A stretch of 64,000 nt of DNA from Clostridiales bacterium (GCA_018364155.1 JAGZMM010000005.1:62001-126000), one strand, 5' to 3'; shown: positions 1-8,597, numbered from the stretch's first letter. The notes: generated by a model not told the origin, from the letters alone. Translations and numbers: made by a program.

Positions 1-699
1 GCGCTTCTCGAACAGAGTGACAACATTGTGTTCTTTGGCGGCGCGGGCGTTTCCACCGAAAGCGGGATCCCGGATTTTCGCAGTGTGGACGGGCTTTATC
101 ACACCCATTACCGCTACCCACCGGAGACCATCCTGAGCCATCACTTTTTTGAAGCCCATCCCGACGAGTTTTACACCTTCTATCGGGACAAAATGCTCTG
201 CCTGGATGCCCAGCCCAATTCTGCCCACAAGGCGCTGGCTGCACTGGAACGGGCGGGCAAGCTCAAAGCAGTCGTCACGCAGAACATCGACGGCCTTCAC
301 CAGAAGGCGGGAAGCCGGAAGGTGCTCGAGCTGCACGGCTCCATCTACCGAAACTATTGCACCCGCTGCCATGCCTTTTACCCGCCTGAGACGGTCCGGG
401 ACAGCGTGGGCGTGCCCACCTGCTCCTGCGGCGGGGTGATCAAGCCGGATGTGGTGCTTTACGAGGAATGCCTCAACGAAGGGGTGCTGGAGGAAGCGGT
501 GTGGCACATTTCCCGGGCGGACGTGCTGCTGGTGGGCGGAACTTCGCTGGCCGTCTATCCGGCGGCAGGGCTTTTGCAGTATTATTCCGGCAAGCACCTG
601 GTTCTCATCAACAAATCCCAAACCCCAGCCGACGACAGTGCCGACCTGCTGCTTCACGAAAGCATCGGCAAGGCGCTCGCGCCGTTTTGTGGCGAATAG
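1..699 (+). CDS. NAD-dependent protein deacylase, sirtuin (Sir2) family, 5' partial
   Basis: Sirtuins remove acyl groups from lysine side chains, using NAD+ and releasing nicotinamide. The reading frame is open from base 1, so the true start lies upstream of the window and only a short N-terminal stretch is missing. Visible in order are the NAD-binding motif GAGVSTESGIPDFRS, the TQNIDGLHQKAG motif, the catalytic histidine in LELHGS, and two cysteine pairs (CTRC and CSCGG) that form the structural zinc site. All key residues are present, so the enzyme should be active. The next gene starts 11 bases downstream behind its own ribosome binding site, so the two are probably co-transcribed. The targets cannot be told from sequence. 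Confidence 0.95.
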   Translation, partial: ALLEQSDNIVFFGGAGVSTESGIPDFRSVDGLYHTHYRYPPETILSHHFFEAHPDEFYTFYRDKMLCLDAQPNSAHKALAALERAGKLKAVVTQNIDGLHQKAGSRKVLELHGSIYRNYCTRCHAFYPPETVRDSVGVPTCSCGGVIKPDVVLYEECLNEGVLEEAVWHISRADVLLVGGTSLAVYPAAGLLQYYSGKHLVLINKSQTPADDSADLLLHESIGKALAPFCGE

Positions 700-710
700 G
701 AGGAAGAGCC

Positions 711-962
711 ATGGAACAGCTCACCGACCTGCCCAACATCGGCGCGGTTTTGGCCCAGCGCCTTTGTGAGGTGGAAATCGATACCCCGGAAAAGCTCCGG
801 GAAACGGGCGTTAGGGAAGCATTTCTGCGCCTGCGGGAGAAGGACCCGGGCGCCTGCCTGCACGAGCTGAGTGCGCTCCAAGGTGCGGTGCTGGGCGTGC
901 GCAAGCAGGATTTGCCCGCTCAGGTAAAGGCCGGGCTGCGCGCGTTTTTTAGAAGCTTATAG
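711..962 (+). CDS. TfoX/Sxy C-terminal-domain-like small protein
   Basis: An 83-residue protein that begins MEQLTDLPNIGAVLAQRL, the helix-hairpin-helix-like opening typical of the C-terminal domain of TfoX/Sxy proteins. The N-terminal TfoX domain is absent, and stand-alone versions of this length are common in Firmicutes. Full-length TfoX in Haemophilus and relatives regulates competence; the role of the lone domain is not established, although the fold suggests nucleic-acid binding. The start at 711 follows a clear AGGAGGA site at 698-704. A longer in-frame extension back into the sirtuin gene was not used. It is probably translated from the sirtuin transcript, with a terminator following at 1008-1044. 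Confidence 0.7.
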   Translation: MEQLTDLPNIGAVLAQRLCEVEIDTPEKLRETGVREAFLRLREKDPGACLHELSALQGAVLGVRKQDLPAQVKAGLRAFFRSL

Positions 963-1007
963 GATGTAGAGAAATACAAATGGTATAATAGGCTTAAATA
1001 TATACAA

Positions 1008-1044
1008 AATGCCCCGGCTGTGCAACCAGCCGAGGCATTTTTGG
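1008..1044. terminator. bidirectional intrinsic terminator between the TfoX-like gene and hflX
   Basis: An inverted repeat (ATGCC-CGGCTG paired with CAGCCG-GGCAT, 5-base loop) with an A-run before it and a T-run after it. It separates two convergent genes and can stop transcription from both sides. Confidence 0.85.
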
Positions 1045-1045
1045 G

Positions 1046-1183
1046 TTATTCGGTCAGATAGTCCTTGATCTCGTGGTAGATGCGGATATCCGCCATCGCC
1101 ACCAGAAGAAGCCCGTCGGGAGTGTACTCCTCGTACTCCACCACTCCGTCCCTGCGGATAAGGGCGGCAAGACCCGCCTTGTC
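1046..1183 (-). pseudogene. hflX: detached C-terminal tail of HflX, out of frame
   Basis: In the frame one base off from the main hflX frame, this stretch encodes about 45 residues (DKAGLAALIRRDGVVEYEE and onwards, ending IYHEIKDYLTE) that match what should follow the HflX sequence KLLLPF. It is separated from the main frame by a perfect 10-bp tandem duplication at 1184-1203. Removing one copy restores a 418-residue protein ending at the TAA at 1046-1048, the usual HflX length. The tail has no start site of its own. Confidence 0.85.
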
Positions 1184-2312
1184 AAAGGGCAGAAAAGGGC
1201 AGAAGAAGCTTCACTCGCCGGCGCATGGGCGGAAGAGCGGCTTCGATGGCGAAAAGCAAGGCATCGAGCCCCTGTCCGTTCAAAGCGGAGATGCGCACGG
1301 CGTTGCCCACCACCGGCAGCTCGTCGAGCCCGCCCACCTGGTCGCACTTGTTGAGCACGGGGATGACCGGTGTCTCCCCGCAGCCCAGAGAATCGAGCAG
1401 GTCCCGGGTGACCTCCAGATGCACCGCCGCCTCGGGGCTGGACGCGTCGCACACGTTTAGAATCACGTCGGCCATTGCCGCTTCCTCCAAGGTGGAACGG
1501 AAGGCGTCCACCAGATGATGGGGCAGACGGCGGACCAGGCCGACGGTATCGATGAGAATGACCGACTGCCCGCCCGGCAGCTTGAGAGCCCGGGCAGTGG
1601 GGTCCAGCGTGGCGAAGAGCTTGTCTTCCACCAGAACGCCGGCGTCGGTAAGGGCGTTCATCAGGGTGGACTTGCCGGCATTGGTATACCCCACCAGCGC
1701 CACAGTAGGGGTACCCGCCTTTTTACGGTGTGTGCGCAGATTTTCCCTGCGGTGCTCCACTTCGCTCAGACGGCGTCTAAGGCTGTCGATGCGGCGGCGG
1801 ATGTGGCGCCGGTCGGTTTCCAGCTGAGTTTCGCCCGCGCCGCGGGTGCGTGTCCCGGCGCCGCCGCCGATGCGGGACATTTCTACGCCCCGTCCGGTCA
1901 AACGGGGAAGCATGTAGCGCAGGGTGGCCAGCTCTACCTGCAGCTTTCCTTCGCTGGTGTGGGCACGGGCGGCAAAGATGTCTAAAATCAGCATGGTCCG
2001 GTCGATGACGCGAAGGCCCGTGTCCTTTTCCAGGTTGCGAAGCTGGGTGGGCGTGAGCTCACAGTCAAAGAGGATGATCTGCGCCCCATCCGCCTCACAC
2101 AGCTGCTTTAACTCCACAAGCCGTCCGCTGCCGATGCAGGTGGCCGTGTCCGGCGAGGAACGCTTCTGGATGATGCGGGAAACGGGACGAATGTCCGCGC
2201 TTTTGGCGAGCTCGGAAAGTTCGTCGAGAGAGGCGGATACGTCGTAATCCCCGCAGTCTACCGCCACCAAAACGGCGGCGGGCGGGGTGAATTCCTGTGT
2301 GGTTTCGATCAT
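1182..2312 (-). CDS. hflX: GTPase HflX, C-terminally truncated by a frameshift
   Basis: HflX is a ribosome-associated GTPase that splits stalled or stress-inactivated ribosomes. The 376-residue frame has the HflX N-terminal domain, the linker helix region, and a GTPase domain with P-loop GYTNAGKST near residue 205, the switch II motif DTVGL, and NKCD for guanine recognition. A 10-bp tandem repeat (AAAGGGCAGA twice, 1184-1203) shifts the frame after KLLLPF, so the protein ends with three foreign residues instead of the last 45. The GTPase core is intact, but the small C-terminal domain is lost. The start is ATG at 2312 behind AAAGGAG. A sequencing or assembly error is possible but would have to have copied ten bases exactly. 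Confidence 0.92.
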   Translation of the reverse strand: MIETTQEFTPPAAVLVAVDCGDYDVSASLDELSELAKSADIRPVSRIIQKRSSPDTATCIGSGRLVELKQLCEADGAQIILFDCELTPTQLRNLEKDTGLRVIDRTMLILDIFAARAHTSEGKLQVELATLRYMLPRLTGRGVEMSRIGGGAGTRTRGAGETQLETDRRHIRRRIDSLRRRLSEVEHRRENLRTHRKKAGTPTVALVGYTNAGKSTLMNALTDAGVLVEDKLFATLDPTARALKLPGGQSVILIDTVGLVRRLPHHLVDAFRSTLEEAAMADVILNVCDASSPEAAVHLEVTRDLLDSLGCGETPVIPVLNKCDQVGGLDELPVVGNAVRISALNGQGLDALLFAIEAALPPMRRRVKLLLPFSAL

Positions 2313-2377
2313 AGTGGTTCTCCTTTGTGGCTGGCCGCGACAGAAGGCGGCTAGGAAAGAATTGCGGTGTTTTCCTT

Positions 2378-2406
2378 ATTGTACCCGGATTGGGGCCGTT
2401 TTTCAA
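2378..2406 (-). promoter_or_regulatory. promoter of hflX
   Basis: On the minus strand, TTGAAA (2406-2401) and TACAAT (2383-2378) are 17 bases apart, about 65 bases upstream of the hflX start. Confidence 0.75.
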
Positions 2407-2469
2407 CGAAAGGAAGAAAGAACGGACTTTTTTTGCAAAAAAACGCAACGAAACCACTTAAAATTGCAG

Positions 2470-2498
2470 TTGAGAGGGGAGGGCAGGTTTGATACAAT
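2470..2498 (+). promoter_or_regulatory. promoter of the UroD-like gene
   Basis: TTGAGA (2470-2475), a 17-base spacer and TACAAT (2493-2498) lie directly before the gene at 2531. With the divergent hflX promoter this forms a compact divergent control region. Confidence 0.75.
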
Positions 2499-2530
2499 GG
2501 GAGTAATCGAACGCGAAGGAGGAACTTTCG

Positions 2531-3763
2531 ATGATTTCGCAAAAAGACCGGGCGCTGCTGCGGGAGCTGGCAAAGCAGCAGATGGAATACGCCAACCTGC
2601 CGGTGATGGCCGAGCGCAAGCAGCGCTGGTACGATTTTAATGACAACAAACGCCGCGTGACCCCCATGGTCACCTTTGAGCCCTGGACCTTTTATAACGA
2701 CATCCGCCCTGCTCTTGCCTGTGAAACCGAGGAAGGGCGTCGTATCGAGGAAGAAGTCCGCAAGCAGATCGTGGTTCATGAGCTCATCGGGGACGACCGG
2801 GTGGTGCCGGACTTTTTCCTGATCGAAAACCATGCACAATTCGTGCCCTTCGGCCTGCCCTTCAACCGGCAGAAAAGCGAAGAGAGCGTTGGGTATCATG
2901 TGATTCCCGTGATCGAGGATTTGGAGGACGATTTTTCAAAGCTCCAAAAGTCCACCTGGACCTTCGGCACGAAGGAAGCGGATGCATGGAAAGCACAGGT
3001 GGAGGACGTGTTCGGGGATATCCTTCCCGTTCAGGTGCAGACGCCGCCGCCCTACGCGGTGCTGACCCAGTGGCTGCTGCGATACATGTCCATGGAAACC
3101 ATGATGTTTTCTATCTACGATTACCCGGAGCTGGTGCACGAAATGATGGACCGGCTCAGCAACGACTATCTGGAGTTCCTTATGGACCTGGAGAAAAACG
3201 GGATGCTCACCGTCAACAACAATAACCTTTGGCTGGGGCAGGGAACCTGGGCGTTTACCCATGAGCTGTCCGCTGAGCCCGGCAAGGTGACTTTAAAAGA
3301 CACTTGGGGCTTTATGGACTCCCAAGAGACGGTGGCCATCAGCCCGGATATGTTTGCGGAATTTTTCTTCCCTTACTATCGGCGCATTGGAGAGAAGTTC
3401 GGCCGGCTCAACTACGGCTGCTGCGAGCCGGTGGACCCGGTGTGGGAAAATTGTGTCAGCAAGCTTGAGAACCTGTGCAAGGTATCCGTATCCCCCTGGG
3501 CCAACGAGGAGAAAATGGGCGAATTTTTACGTGGCGGCAGCGTGGTTTACCACCGCAAACCCAGCCCCAACTTTATCGGGGCGGACGACGTGTTCGACGA
3601 AGAAGGCTTCAAAGCCCACATCTTAAAAACCCTTCGGGCGGCCAAAGGGTGCCGGCTGGAGTTTTCCTTCCGGGATATCTACACGCTCAAGGGAGACCTG
3701 GGTCGGCCCCGCCGGGCGATGGAGATCATCCGTAGCCTGCTCGAGAAGCATTGGGAGGGGTAA
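2531..3763 (+). CDS. uroporphyrinogen decarboxylase (UroD)-family protein, substrate unknown
   Basis: A 410-residue soluble protein resembling the UroD/MtaA-like TIM-barrel family found in gut clostridia. Members outside haem synthesis often act as corrinoid-dependent methyltransferases or have unknown roles. Visible features are an N-terminal extension with MVTFEPWTFYN, a central segment with WLGQGTWAF, and a conserved patch LNYGCCEPVDPVW where related methyltransferases place a metal or substrate site. No haem genes, corrinoid protein or methyltransferase partner lies nearby, so true uroporphyrinogen decarboxylase activity is unlikely. The start ATG at 2531 follows GAAGGAGGA. It is monocistronic: its own promoter upstream and a very long palindromic terminator downstream. 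Confidence 0.75.
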   Translation: MISQKDRALLRELAKQQMEYANLPVMAERKQRWYDFNDNKRRVTPMVTFEPWTFYNDIRPALACETEEGRRIEEEVRKQIVVHELIGDDRVVPDFFLIENHAQFVPFGLPFNRQKSEESVGYHVIPVIEDLEDDFSKLQKSTWTFGTKEADAWKAQVEDVFGDILPVQVQTPPPYAVLTQWLLRYMSMETMMFSIYDYPELVHEMMDRLSNDYLEFLMDLEKNGMLTVNNNNLWLGQGTWAFTHELSAEPGKVTLKDTWGFMDSQETVAISPDMFAEFFFPYYRRIGEKFGRLNYGCCEPVDPVWENCVSKLENLCKVSVSPWANEEKMGEFLRGGSVVYHRKPSPNFIGADDVFDEEGFKAHILKTLRAAKGCRLEFSFRDIYTLKGDLGRPRRAMEIIRSLLEKHWEG

Positions 3764-3858
3764 GCACTATTTCCCAGATACCCCCGATTAGGACGAGTGC
3801 GCGGCCCGTTGTACGGGCCATAGGAGCAGTAGGCGCAGCGGGCCATAATTGAGAAAAG

Positions 3859-3912
3859 CAAACGAAAAGAAGGCCAAAACGTCATATGACGTTTTGGCCT
3901 TCTTTTCGTTTG
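3859..3912. terminator. 54-bp perfect palindrome, bidirectional terminator
   Basis: Bases 3859-3912 are a fully self-complementary palindrome of two 27-base arms with no loop bases (centre GTCATATGAC). The left arm is A-rich and the right arm ends in TTCTTTTCGTTTG, so it can terminate from either side. It sits between convergent genes and ends one base before the stop codon of the minus-strand gene. Confidence 0.8.
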
Positions 3913-3913
3913 A

Positions 3914-5377
3914 TCAGTCAGTGGCGCTGGGAACGACGACCTCGCCGTTGAGCGCTTTTTGCGTTTTGTTCAGGAAGGAATCAATGGCCTTGCGCTGCAT
4001 AATGTAGTTGGGCGCGTTTTCGAGACCGTTGACCTTTACGAGAACCGTGCGTGCTGTGTCATAATAATAGTCCACCGTGATTGGAGCGGTAGACCCGTCC
4101 GAGAACCGGTAGGTGACCGTCATTAAACGTTCACCGGAAGGCTCCCGATCCGTAATCTCATCGGCAGACAGCTTTCCGAGGCTTTCGTACAGCTTCTTAA
4201 TGCAGTCGGCGGAAACCCCGTTGCCGTTGGCCACGCCGCCGGTGACGGCCTTGGATCCGTTTTCCTCCGTGACCACCGGCTCGAACTTCGCCGTTACCTG
4301 GGAAGCGTCGATGTCAAAGGAGGAAAGAAGCTGGATGTTGACAAGCACGGGAATCGGGTACAAGAGCTGGCGGTCGGTCAGCTCCATGTAGGATACGTTG
4401 TCGGCCTTGACCACGTAAACCACCCGTTTGTCCGCAGTGGTGGCGTAATAGTTGCCTTCGTCGTTTTTCGATCCAATCCAGAGACTGCCGCTGTACGTCT
4501 CATCTCCCGACTGGAAGGAGAACGAAAGGGTAGAATAGGGTTGATCGAGCCCGTACTGGGCGAGCTGCGATGGGTCGGTAACGACAGCCTCCACGCTGGA
4601 GGCGAGAATCTTCGTAAAACCGGAGGGAAATGCGTTGTCCACGCTCACGCTGGCTCCCGCAAAGTAAGGGGAAGTTATGGCCTTGTCCACATAACCGGCG
4701 GGATGGGTCTCCACATTCTTATACGGATTGCTTTCGATAACGATGGGCTGTGGATGCAGGGTGCCGCCCAGCTCCGCCTTGACAAACACCGCTTCGTCCT
4801 TTTGTTCTTCCGTCAGCCCCGCGTCAAAGATCACGTTGGAGACGAACTGGTTGACACCGTAGAAAAAGGAGTCGGTGGTTTCAGTGAGAAGATAGACCTT
4901 GGTTTCCCCAGGAATGCGGGCATACCGGCCGCCGGAGGCGGAGGCGTTGCCCAGCTCAATGGAGAAGGTGCTTCCGTCGGTATAGGTAACCGAAACCTGG
5001 GCAACTGCCGGATCTAAGCCAAAGTCAGCCGGATGGGACGGATTTTCTTCAATAAGACGCTCGGCGTAAAAGCCAGATGCGGCCACCGCCAGGTTCTCAA
5101 GCTCAGTGCTGTTGGTGGCAAGTCCACTGAGCAGGGAGATGGTCAGGGCATCCTCCTCGCGCTGGGCGGTGAATTCCCCTTTTTCGTTCTCAACGGTGAC
5201 GCTTTGCACGTCGTCGCTGGTCTTGTCCACAAAAGTGGCCGCCAGCTCGTGCTGGGAAGCGGCGGAGGAGCTTTCCCCTCCGTCGCCTGAGCCGAACAGG
5301 AAAAGCGCCCCGGTAGCCAGAGCCAGAACGACAATGACCACACCCACGATGATTAGGGTCTTAACTTGTTTCCTCAT
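3914..5377 (-). CDS. DUF4340 domain-containing membrane-anchored protein
   Basis: A 487-residue protein with one N-terminal membrane helix (about residues 8-30) after MRKQVKTLII, followed by a large extracytoplasmic part with repeated DUF4340-like beta-rich units. DUF4340 proteins are encoded as the last gene of Gld-type ABC operons and are thought to be accessory subunits; their exact role is not known. The start ATG at 5377 overlaps the stop of the GldG-like gene by 4 bases (ATGA) and has GAAGGAG upstream, which indicates translational coupling. The stop codon lies next to the 54-bp palindromic terminator. Confidence 0.85.
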   Translation of the reverse strand: MRKQVKTLIIVGVVIVVLALATGALFLFGSGDGGESSSAASQHELAATFVDKTSDDVQSVTVENEKGEFTAQREEDALTISLLSGLATNSTELENLAVAASGFYAERLIEENPSHPADFGLDPAVAQVSVTYTDGSTFSIELGNASASGGRYARIPGETKVYLLTETTDSFFYGVNQFVSNVIFDAGLTEEQKDEAVFVKAELGGTLHPQPIVIESNPYKNVETHPAGYVDKAITSPYFAGASVSVDNAFPSGFTKILASSVEAVVTDPSQLAQYGLDQPYSTLSFSFQSGDETYSGSLWIGSKNDEGNYYATTADKRVVYVVKADNVSYMELTDRQLLYPIPVLVNIQLLSSFDIDASQVTAKFEPVVTEENGSKAVTGGVANGNGVSADCIKKLYESLGKLSADEITDREPSGERLMTVTYRFSDGSTAPITVDYYYDTARTVLVKVNGLENAPNYIMQRKAIDSFLNKTQKALNGEVVVPSATD

Positions 5378-6834
5378 AGATGTCTCCTTCGCAGCCAGAT
5401 CACGACACCCGCGATTAAGAGAAGAAGCGGAACGGTTACCGTAAAGAGCACAATGCCGATCCAGACCGCCTGGGTATTGGTCACGCTGATGGCCGTGTCA
5501 GACACGGTTCGGGTGCTGATGGCAACATCCTGGCCTTCCCGGCCGCTGATGGAATTGTAGATTTTCATGATGATGTCGTCATTGATGCAGGAGAAGATGG
5601 ACGACGCGTTAAAGAAGTCGTTGGAACCCACTGCAACCACGTTGGCGGTAAACTCTGTGGTCCCTTCGTACCGGGTATTCTTAGACACGGTGAGCACATC
5701 GTAGGAACGGGTTCCCGTCTCGTCCGGATTGCCGTCGGCATCCACGGTCTGGGCGGTGTTGGAGGTAGTGACTACCGACTCGGTGGTGACGTTTCCTTTG
5801 CTGGTAAAGAGCAGCTCGATGGGCTTGGAATTGGCCACCACCGGCGGCACCTGGCTGGAAGCAAAGGAGGAAGCGTATTCACTGGAGCCCAGGTTGCCGA
5901 TGGCAATGTTGGGGCTGTTGGTGAAATAGCGGTTTTGCTGGGTTTCCACCAGCATCCCGTCGCCTGCCTTGATACCCCATTCGGAAAGGAACGCATCGAA
6001 GTTGTCAAGAGGTGCGTAGGAAGCGCTGAAGGTGACCATCAGAGTGGGATTGTCGGCGTCATCCGCCAGGAAGGCATCGAGTACGCGCAGTTCCTCCGCG
6101 GTATAGTCGAGCTTGGGCGCTGCGATTACCACAAAGTTGGTGTCTTCGGGAATGCCGTCGGAGCCCAGGCTGATTTCATTGGTTTCATACCCGTTGTCCG
6201 ATAAGAGCTGCTTGAAGGCAGCCAGGGAAGCGGTATCCTCGTTGTGGCCGGTGACAAAGGAGACCTTGGGCACCGTATCCATAGCGCAGGAGAGAATTTT
6301 CGACACCAGCGTCAGCTCGATTTTTTCCCCAGTCACGCTTTGGGTGCCGGTTGAGGAATTAGTCTGGATGTCAAACAGGTCGTAAACGCTGATAGTAAAG
6401 TGCCGTTTGGCCGATTCGATGATGATGTGCAGCTGGGAGAGAGTCTCTTCGCTGTATTTCTGGGCAAAGGTGGGGTTGGCGTCCAGATCGATGTACTCCA
6501 CCTTGATGTGGTTGTTGGCCTTGGAAATCTCGTCGGCAATGCGGGGCAGACGGTTGAGCGGAACGCCAGTGCTCTCATCGTAGGCCTCATAGGTTTCCCG
6601 CGGAGAGAGCATGTAGATGACAACGTCCTCATCCACGTCGGCAAGATAGTTGACTGCCTCTTCGGACAGGGTGAATTTCTGGTCGCTGGTCAGGTCCACC
6701 CCCAAGGGGAACCGCTCATATAGAGTAGTGGCCAGCACGTTTAACAGCACCACCACCACGATAAAGCCCGCGGTGATGGCGGTCGCAATACCGCCGTACC
6801 GGAAGGAACGGCTTTTTGAGAATTTCTGTTTCAT
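5374..6834 (-). CDS. GldG-like ABC transporter auxiliary membrane protein
   Basis: A 486-residue protein with a membrane helix at about residues 14-36, a long extracytoplasmic domain of the GldG/ABC-type-auxiliary family (LTSDQKFTLSEEAVNYL, then VTGHNED and VIAAPKLDYTAEELRVLDAF), and a second membrane helix at the C-terminus before WLRRRHL. In Bacteroidetes, GldG works with GldA and GldF in gliding motility. Firmicutes have the same set without gliding, and the substrate there is unknown. It lies 15 bases after the permease gene and overlaps the DUF4340 gene, so all four genes form one operon. Confidence 0.85.
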   Translation of the reverse strand: MKQKFSKSRSFRYGGIATAITAGFIVVVVLLNVLATTLYERFPLGVDLTSDQKFTLSEEAVNYLADVDEDVVIYMLSPRETYEAYDESTGVPLNRLPRIADEISKANNHIKVEYIDLDANPTFAQKYSEETLSQLHIIIESAKRHFTISVYDLFDIQTNSSTGTQSVTGEKIELTLVSKILSCAMDTVPKVSFVTGHNEDTASLAAFKQLLSDNGYETNEISLGSDGIPEDTNFVVIAAPKLDYTAEELRVLDAFLADDADNPTLMVTFSASYAPLDNFDAFLSEWGIKAGDGMLVETQQNRYFTNSPNIAIGNLGSSEYASSFASSQVPPVVANSKPIELLFTSKGNVTTESVVTTSNTAQTVDADGNPDETGTRSYDVLTVSKNTRYEGTTEFTANVVAVGSNDFFNASSIFSCINDDIIMKIYNSISGREGQDVAISTRTVSDTAISVTNTQAVWIGIVLFTVTVPLLLLIAGVVIWLRRRHL

Positions 6835-6849
6835 AAAAGTCTTCCCTCC

Positions 6850-7554
6850 TTAGCTCCATCTCTTTTTGTCAAGCACGCGGATGGTCAAGAACAGGAAGAC
6901 CGCCGCGACGCTCAAGAAAAAGACGATGGCTGAATAGTCGATCACTCCGATGGTAAAGGGGTAATAGCGGTTGTTGAAGGAAAGCCACTCCACCACTTTG
7001 TCGAGAACAGTGGAAGAGAAAAACGCAGTGACGCCGTCGAGCAGGATGAGAATGAAGGATACGGCGAAGGTCAAGATTGCCGCGATCAACTGGCTTTCGG
7101 TCAAGCTGGAAATAAACAGACCAATGGCAATGAAGGCTGCGCCCATAAAGAAGGAGCCTAAAAGGTTGCCGATGATTACCATCCATTCCGGCGTGGTGAA
7201 GGCGGACAGGACAATGCCGAAAAGGACGTTAATGAGGATGGCGAGCCCATAAACGGCCAGCGCCGCCAGGTATTTGCCCACCACCAGAGAGAAAAGGCTC
7301 ACCGGCGACGTCAGCAGCAGCTGGTCGGTTTTCTGGCGCTTGTCCTCACTGAGAAGCTTCATGGTCAGCAGCGGGATCACCATCAAGGAAATGGTGAACA
7401 TGGCGGAAAACACCGGCGTCAGGTCGGCATTTAAAGAGGCCAGGCAGTACAGGTAGAAAAACAGGCCCGAGAAAAAGCAGAACACCGCCAGAAACACAAA
7501 GCCGATGGCCGAATGAAAATAGGAATTGAATTCGCGTTTAAATACCGATAGCAT
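6850..7554 (-). CDS. ABC transporter permease, GldF/ABC-2 type
   Basis: A 234-residue integral membrane protein with six predicted hydrophobic segments, starting MLSVFKREFNSYF, the usual opening of ABC-2 permeases in Gld-type systems. It should form the membrane channel partner of the ATPase encoded just before it. I placed the start at 7554 because ATG there overlaps the TGA of the ATPase gene by one base (TGATG) and the protein begins where relatives do. A longer in-frame extension into the ATPase gene is rejected. The substrate is unknown. Confidence 0.9.
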   Translation of the reverse strand: MLSVFKREFNSYFHSAIGFVFLAVFCFFSGLFFYLYCLASLNADLTPVFSAMFTISLMVIPLLTMKLLSEDKRQKTDQLLLTSPVSLFSLVVGKYLAALAVYGLAILINVLFGIVLSAFTTPEWMVIIGNLLGSFFMGAAFIAIGLFISSLTESQLIAAILTFAVSFILILLDGVTAFFSSTVLDKVVEWLSFNNRYYPFTIGVIDYSAIVFFLSVAAVFLFLTIRVLDKKRWS

Positions 7555-8504
7555 CAGCGGCGACCTCCCATCTGTTTTTCTCCCGTCAGCTGCAAGAACA
7601 CATCCTCCAGCGTCAGGTCGTTGGTGCGCATGGCCATCAGTGGCCAATGCCGGTCAGAGAGGCGGTTGAAGATTTCCTTGCGGATGTCGGTGCCCGCTTC
7701 GGTTTCGATGGAATATTCGAAGACGCCCGGTTCCTTCTGTCCGTTACGGGTGATCTCCACCAGATGGGGAAGCTTCGAGAGCATCTTATAAACGTCCTCG
7801 CTTGGCCCGGCCACCCGGATGATCAGCTTATGGTCGGCGGTCATGGCGGTGGACAGGTCGTCAGGCGTGCCATCGGCCACGATATGGCCGTTGTTGATGA
7901 CCACCACTCGCTCGCACACCGCCTGCACTTCGGTGAGAATGTGGGAGCTGAGGATGACCGTATGGCCTTTGCCCAGGTGCTTGATAAGGTTTCGGATTTC
8001 AATGATCTGCTTGGGGTCCAGGCCAACCGTAGGCTCGTCCAGAATCAGCACGTCCGGGTTTCCAAGCAGAGCCTGGGCAACCCCGACTCTCTGCCGGTAT
8101 CCCTTCGAAAGGTTGCCAATGAGACGGCCGTACACGTCTTCAATCTTCACAAGCCCGCAGATTTCCTGGATGTGCGCCCGCTTAGGAAGAGTCACCTTCT
8201 TGAGCGAATAGGCAAAGTCCAGATAGTCCTTCACCGTCATGTCCAGGTACAGAGGCGGCAGCTCCGGCAGATAACCGATGTGCTTTTTCGCCTCAATGGG
8301 ATTTTCCAGAATGTCGATCCCCGCCACCGAGGCCGACCCGGACGTGGCCGATATGTACCCGGTGAGCATATTCATGGTAGTGGATTTTCCTGCGCCGTTC
8401 GGCCCGAGGAAGCCGAGGATTTCCCCTTCCTTCACGGAGAAGGAAATGTCCTCAACGGCATAGTTTTTTCCATACCGTTTGGAGAGGTTTTTCACCTCTA
8501 TCAT
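7554..8504 (-). CDS. ABC transporter ATP-binding protein, Gld-type
   Basis: A 316-residue ATPase with Walker A GPNGAGKST near residue 37, the signature LSKGYRQRVG, and Walker B LILDEPTVGLDP, plus a C-terminal accessory region typical of ABC-2 and GldA-like ATPases. It powers the permease encoded immediately downstream. The start ATG at 8504 follows AGGAGG at about 9 bases. It is the first gene of a four-gene operon (ATPase, permease, GldG-like, DUF4340). No clear promoter was found upstream; the previous gene's terminator is at 8598-8644. Confidence 0.93.
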   Translation of the reverse strand: MIEVKNLSKRYGKNYAVEDISFSVKEGEILGFLGPNGAGKSTTMNMLTGYISATSGSASVAGIDILENPIEAKKHIGYLPELPPLYLDMTVKDYLDFAYSLKKVTLPKRAHIQEICGLVKIEDVYGRLIGNLSKGYRQRVGVAQALLGNPDVLILDEPTVGLDPKQIIEIRNLIKHLGKGHTVILSSHILTEVQAVCERVVVINNGHIVADGTPDDLSTAMTADHKLIIRVAGPSEDVYKMLSKLPHLVEITRNGQKEPGVFEYSIETEAGTDIRKEIFNRLSDRHWPLMAMRTNDLTLEDVFLQLTGEKQMGGRR

Positions 8505-8597
8505 ATGTATTCCCTCCTATTTGTCTGCGATGGGTCTTCGTATTCAAAGCGCAAAAAAGCGCTGAAAACCAAATGCTGTGCGGTAAGGCAGCCGCAC

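Noticed and set aside
468..710. N-terminal extension of the TfoX-like protein into the sirtuin gene
   Set aside because: It overlaps the sirtuin coding sequence in another frame; the ATG at 711 has a clear ribosome binding site.
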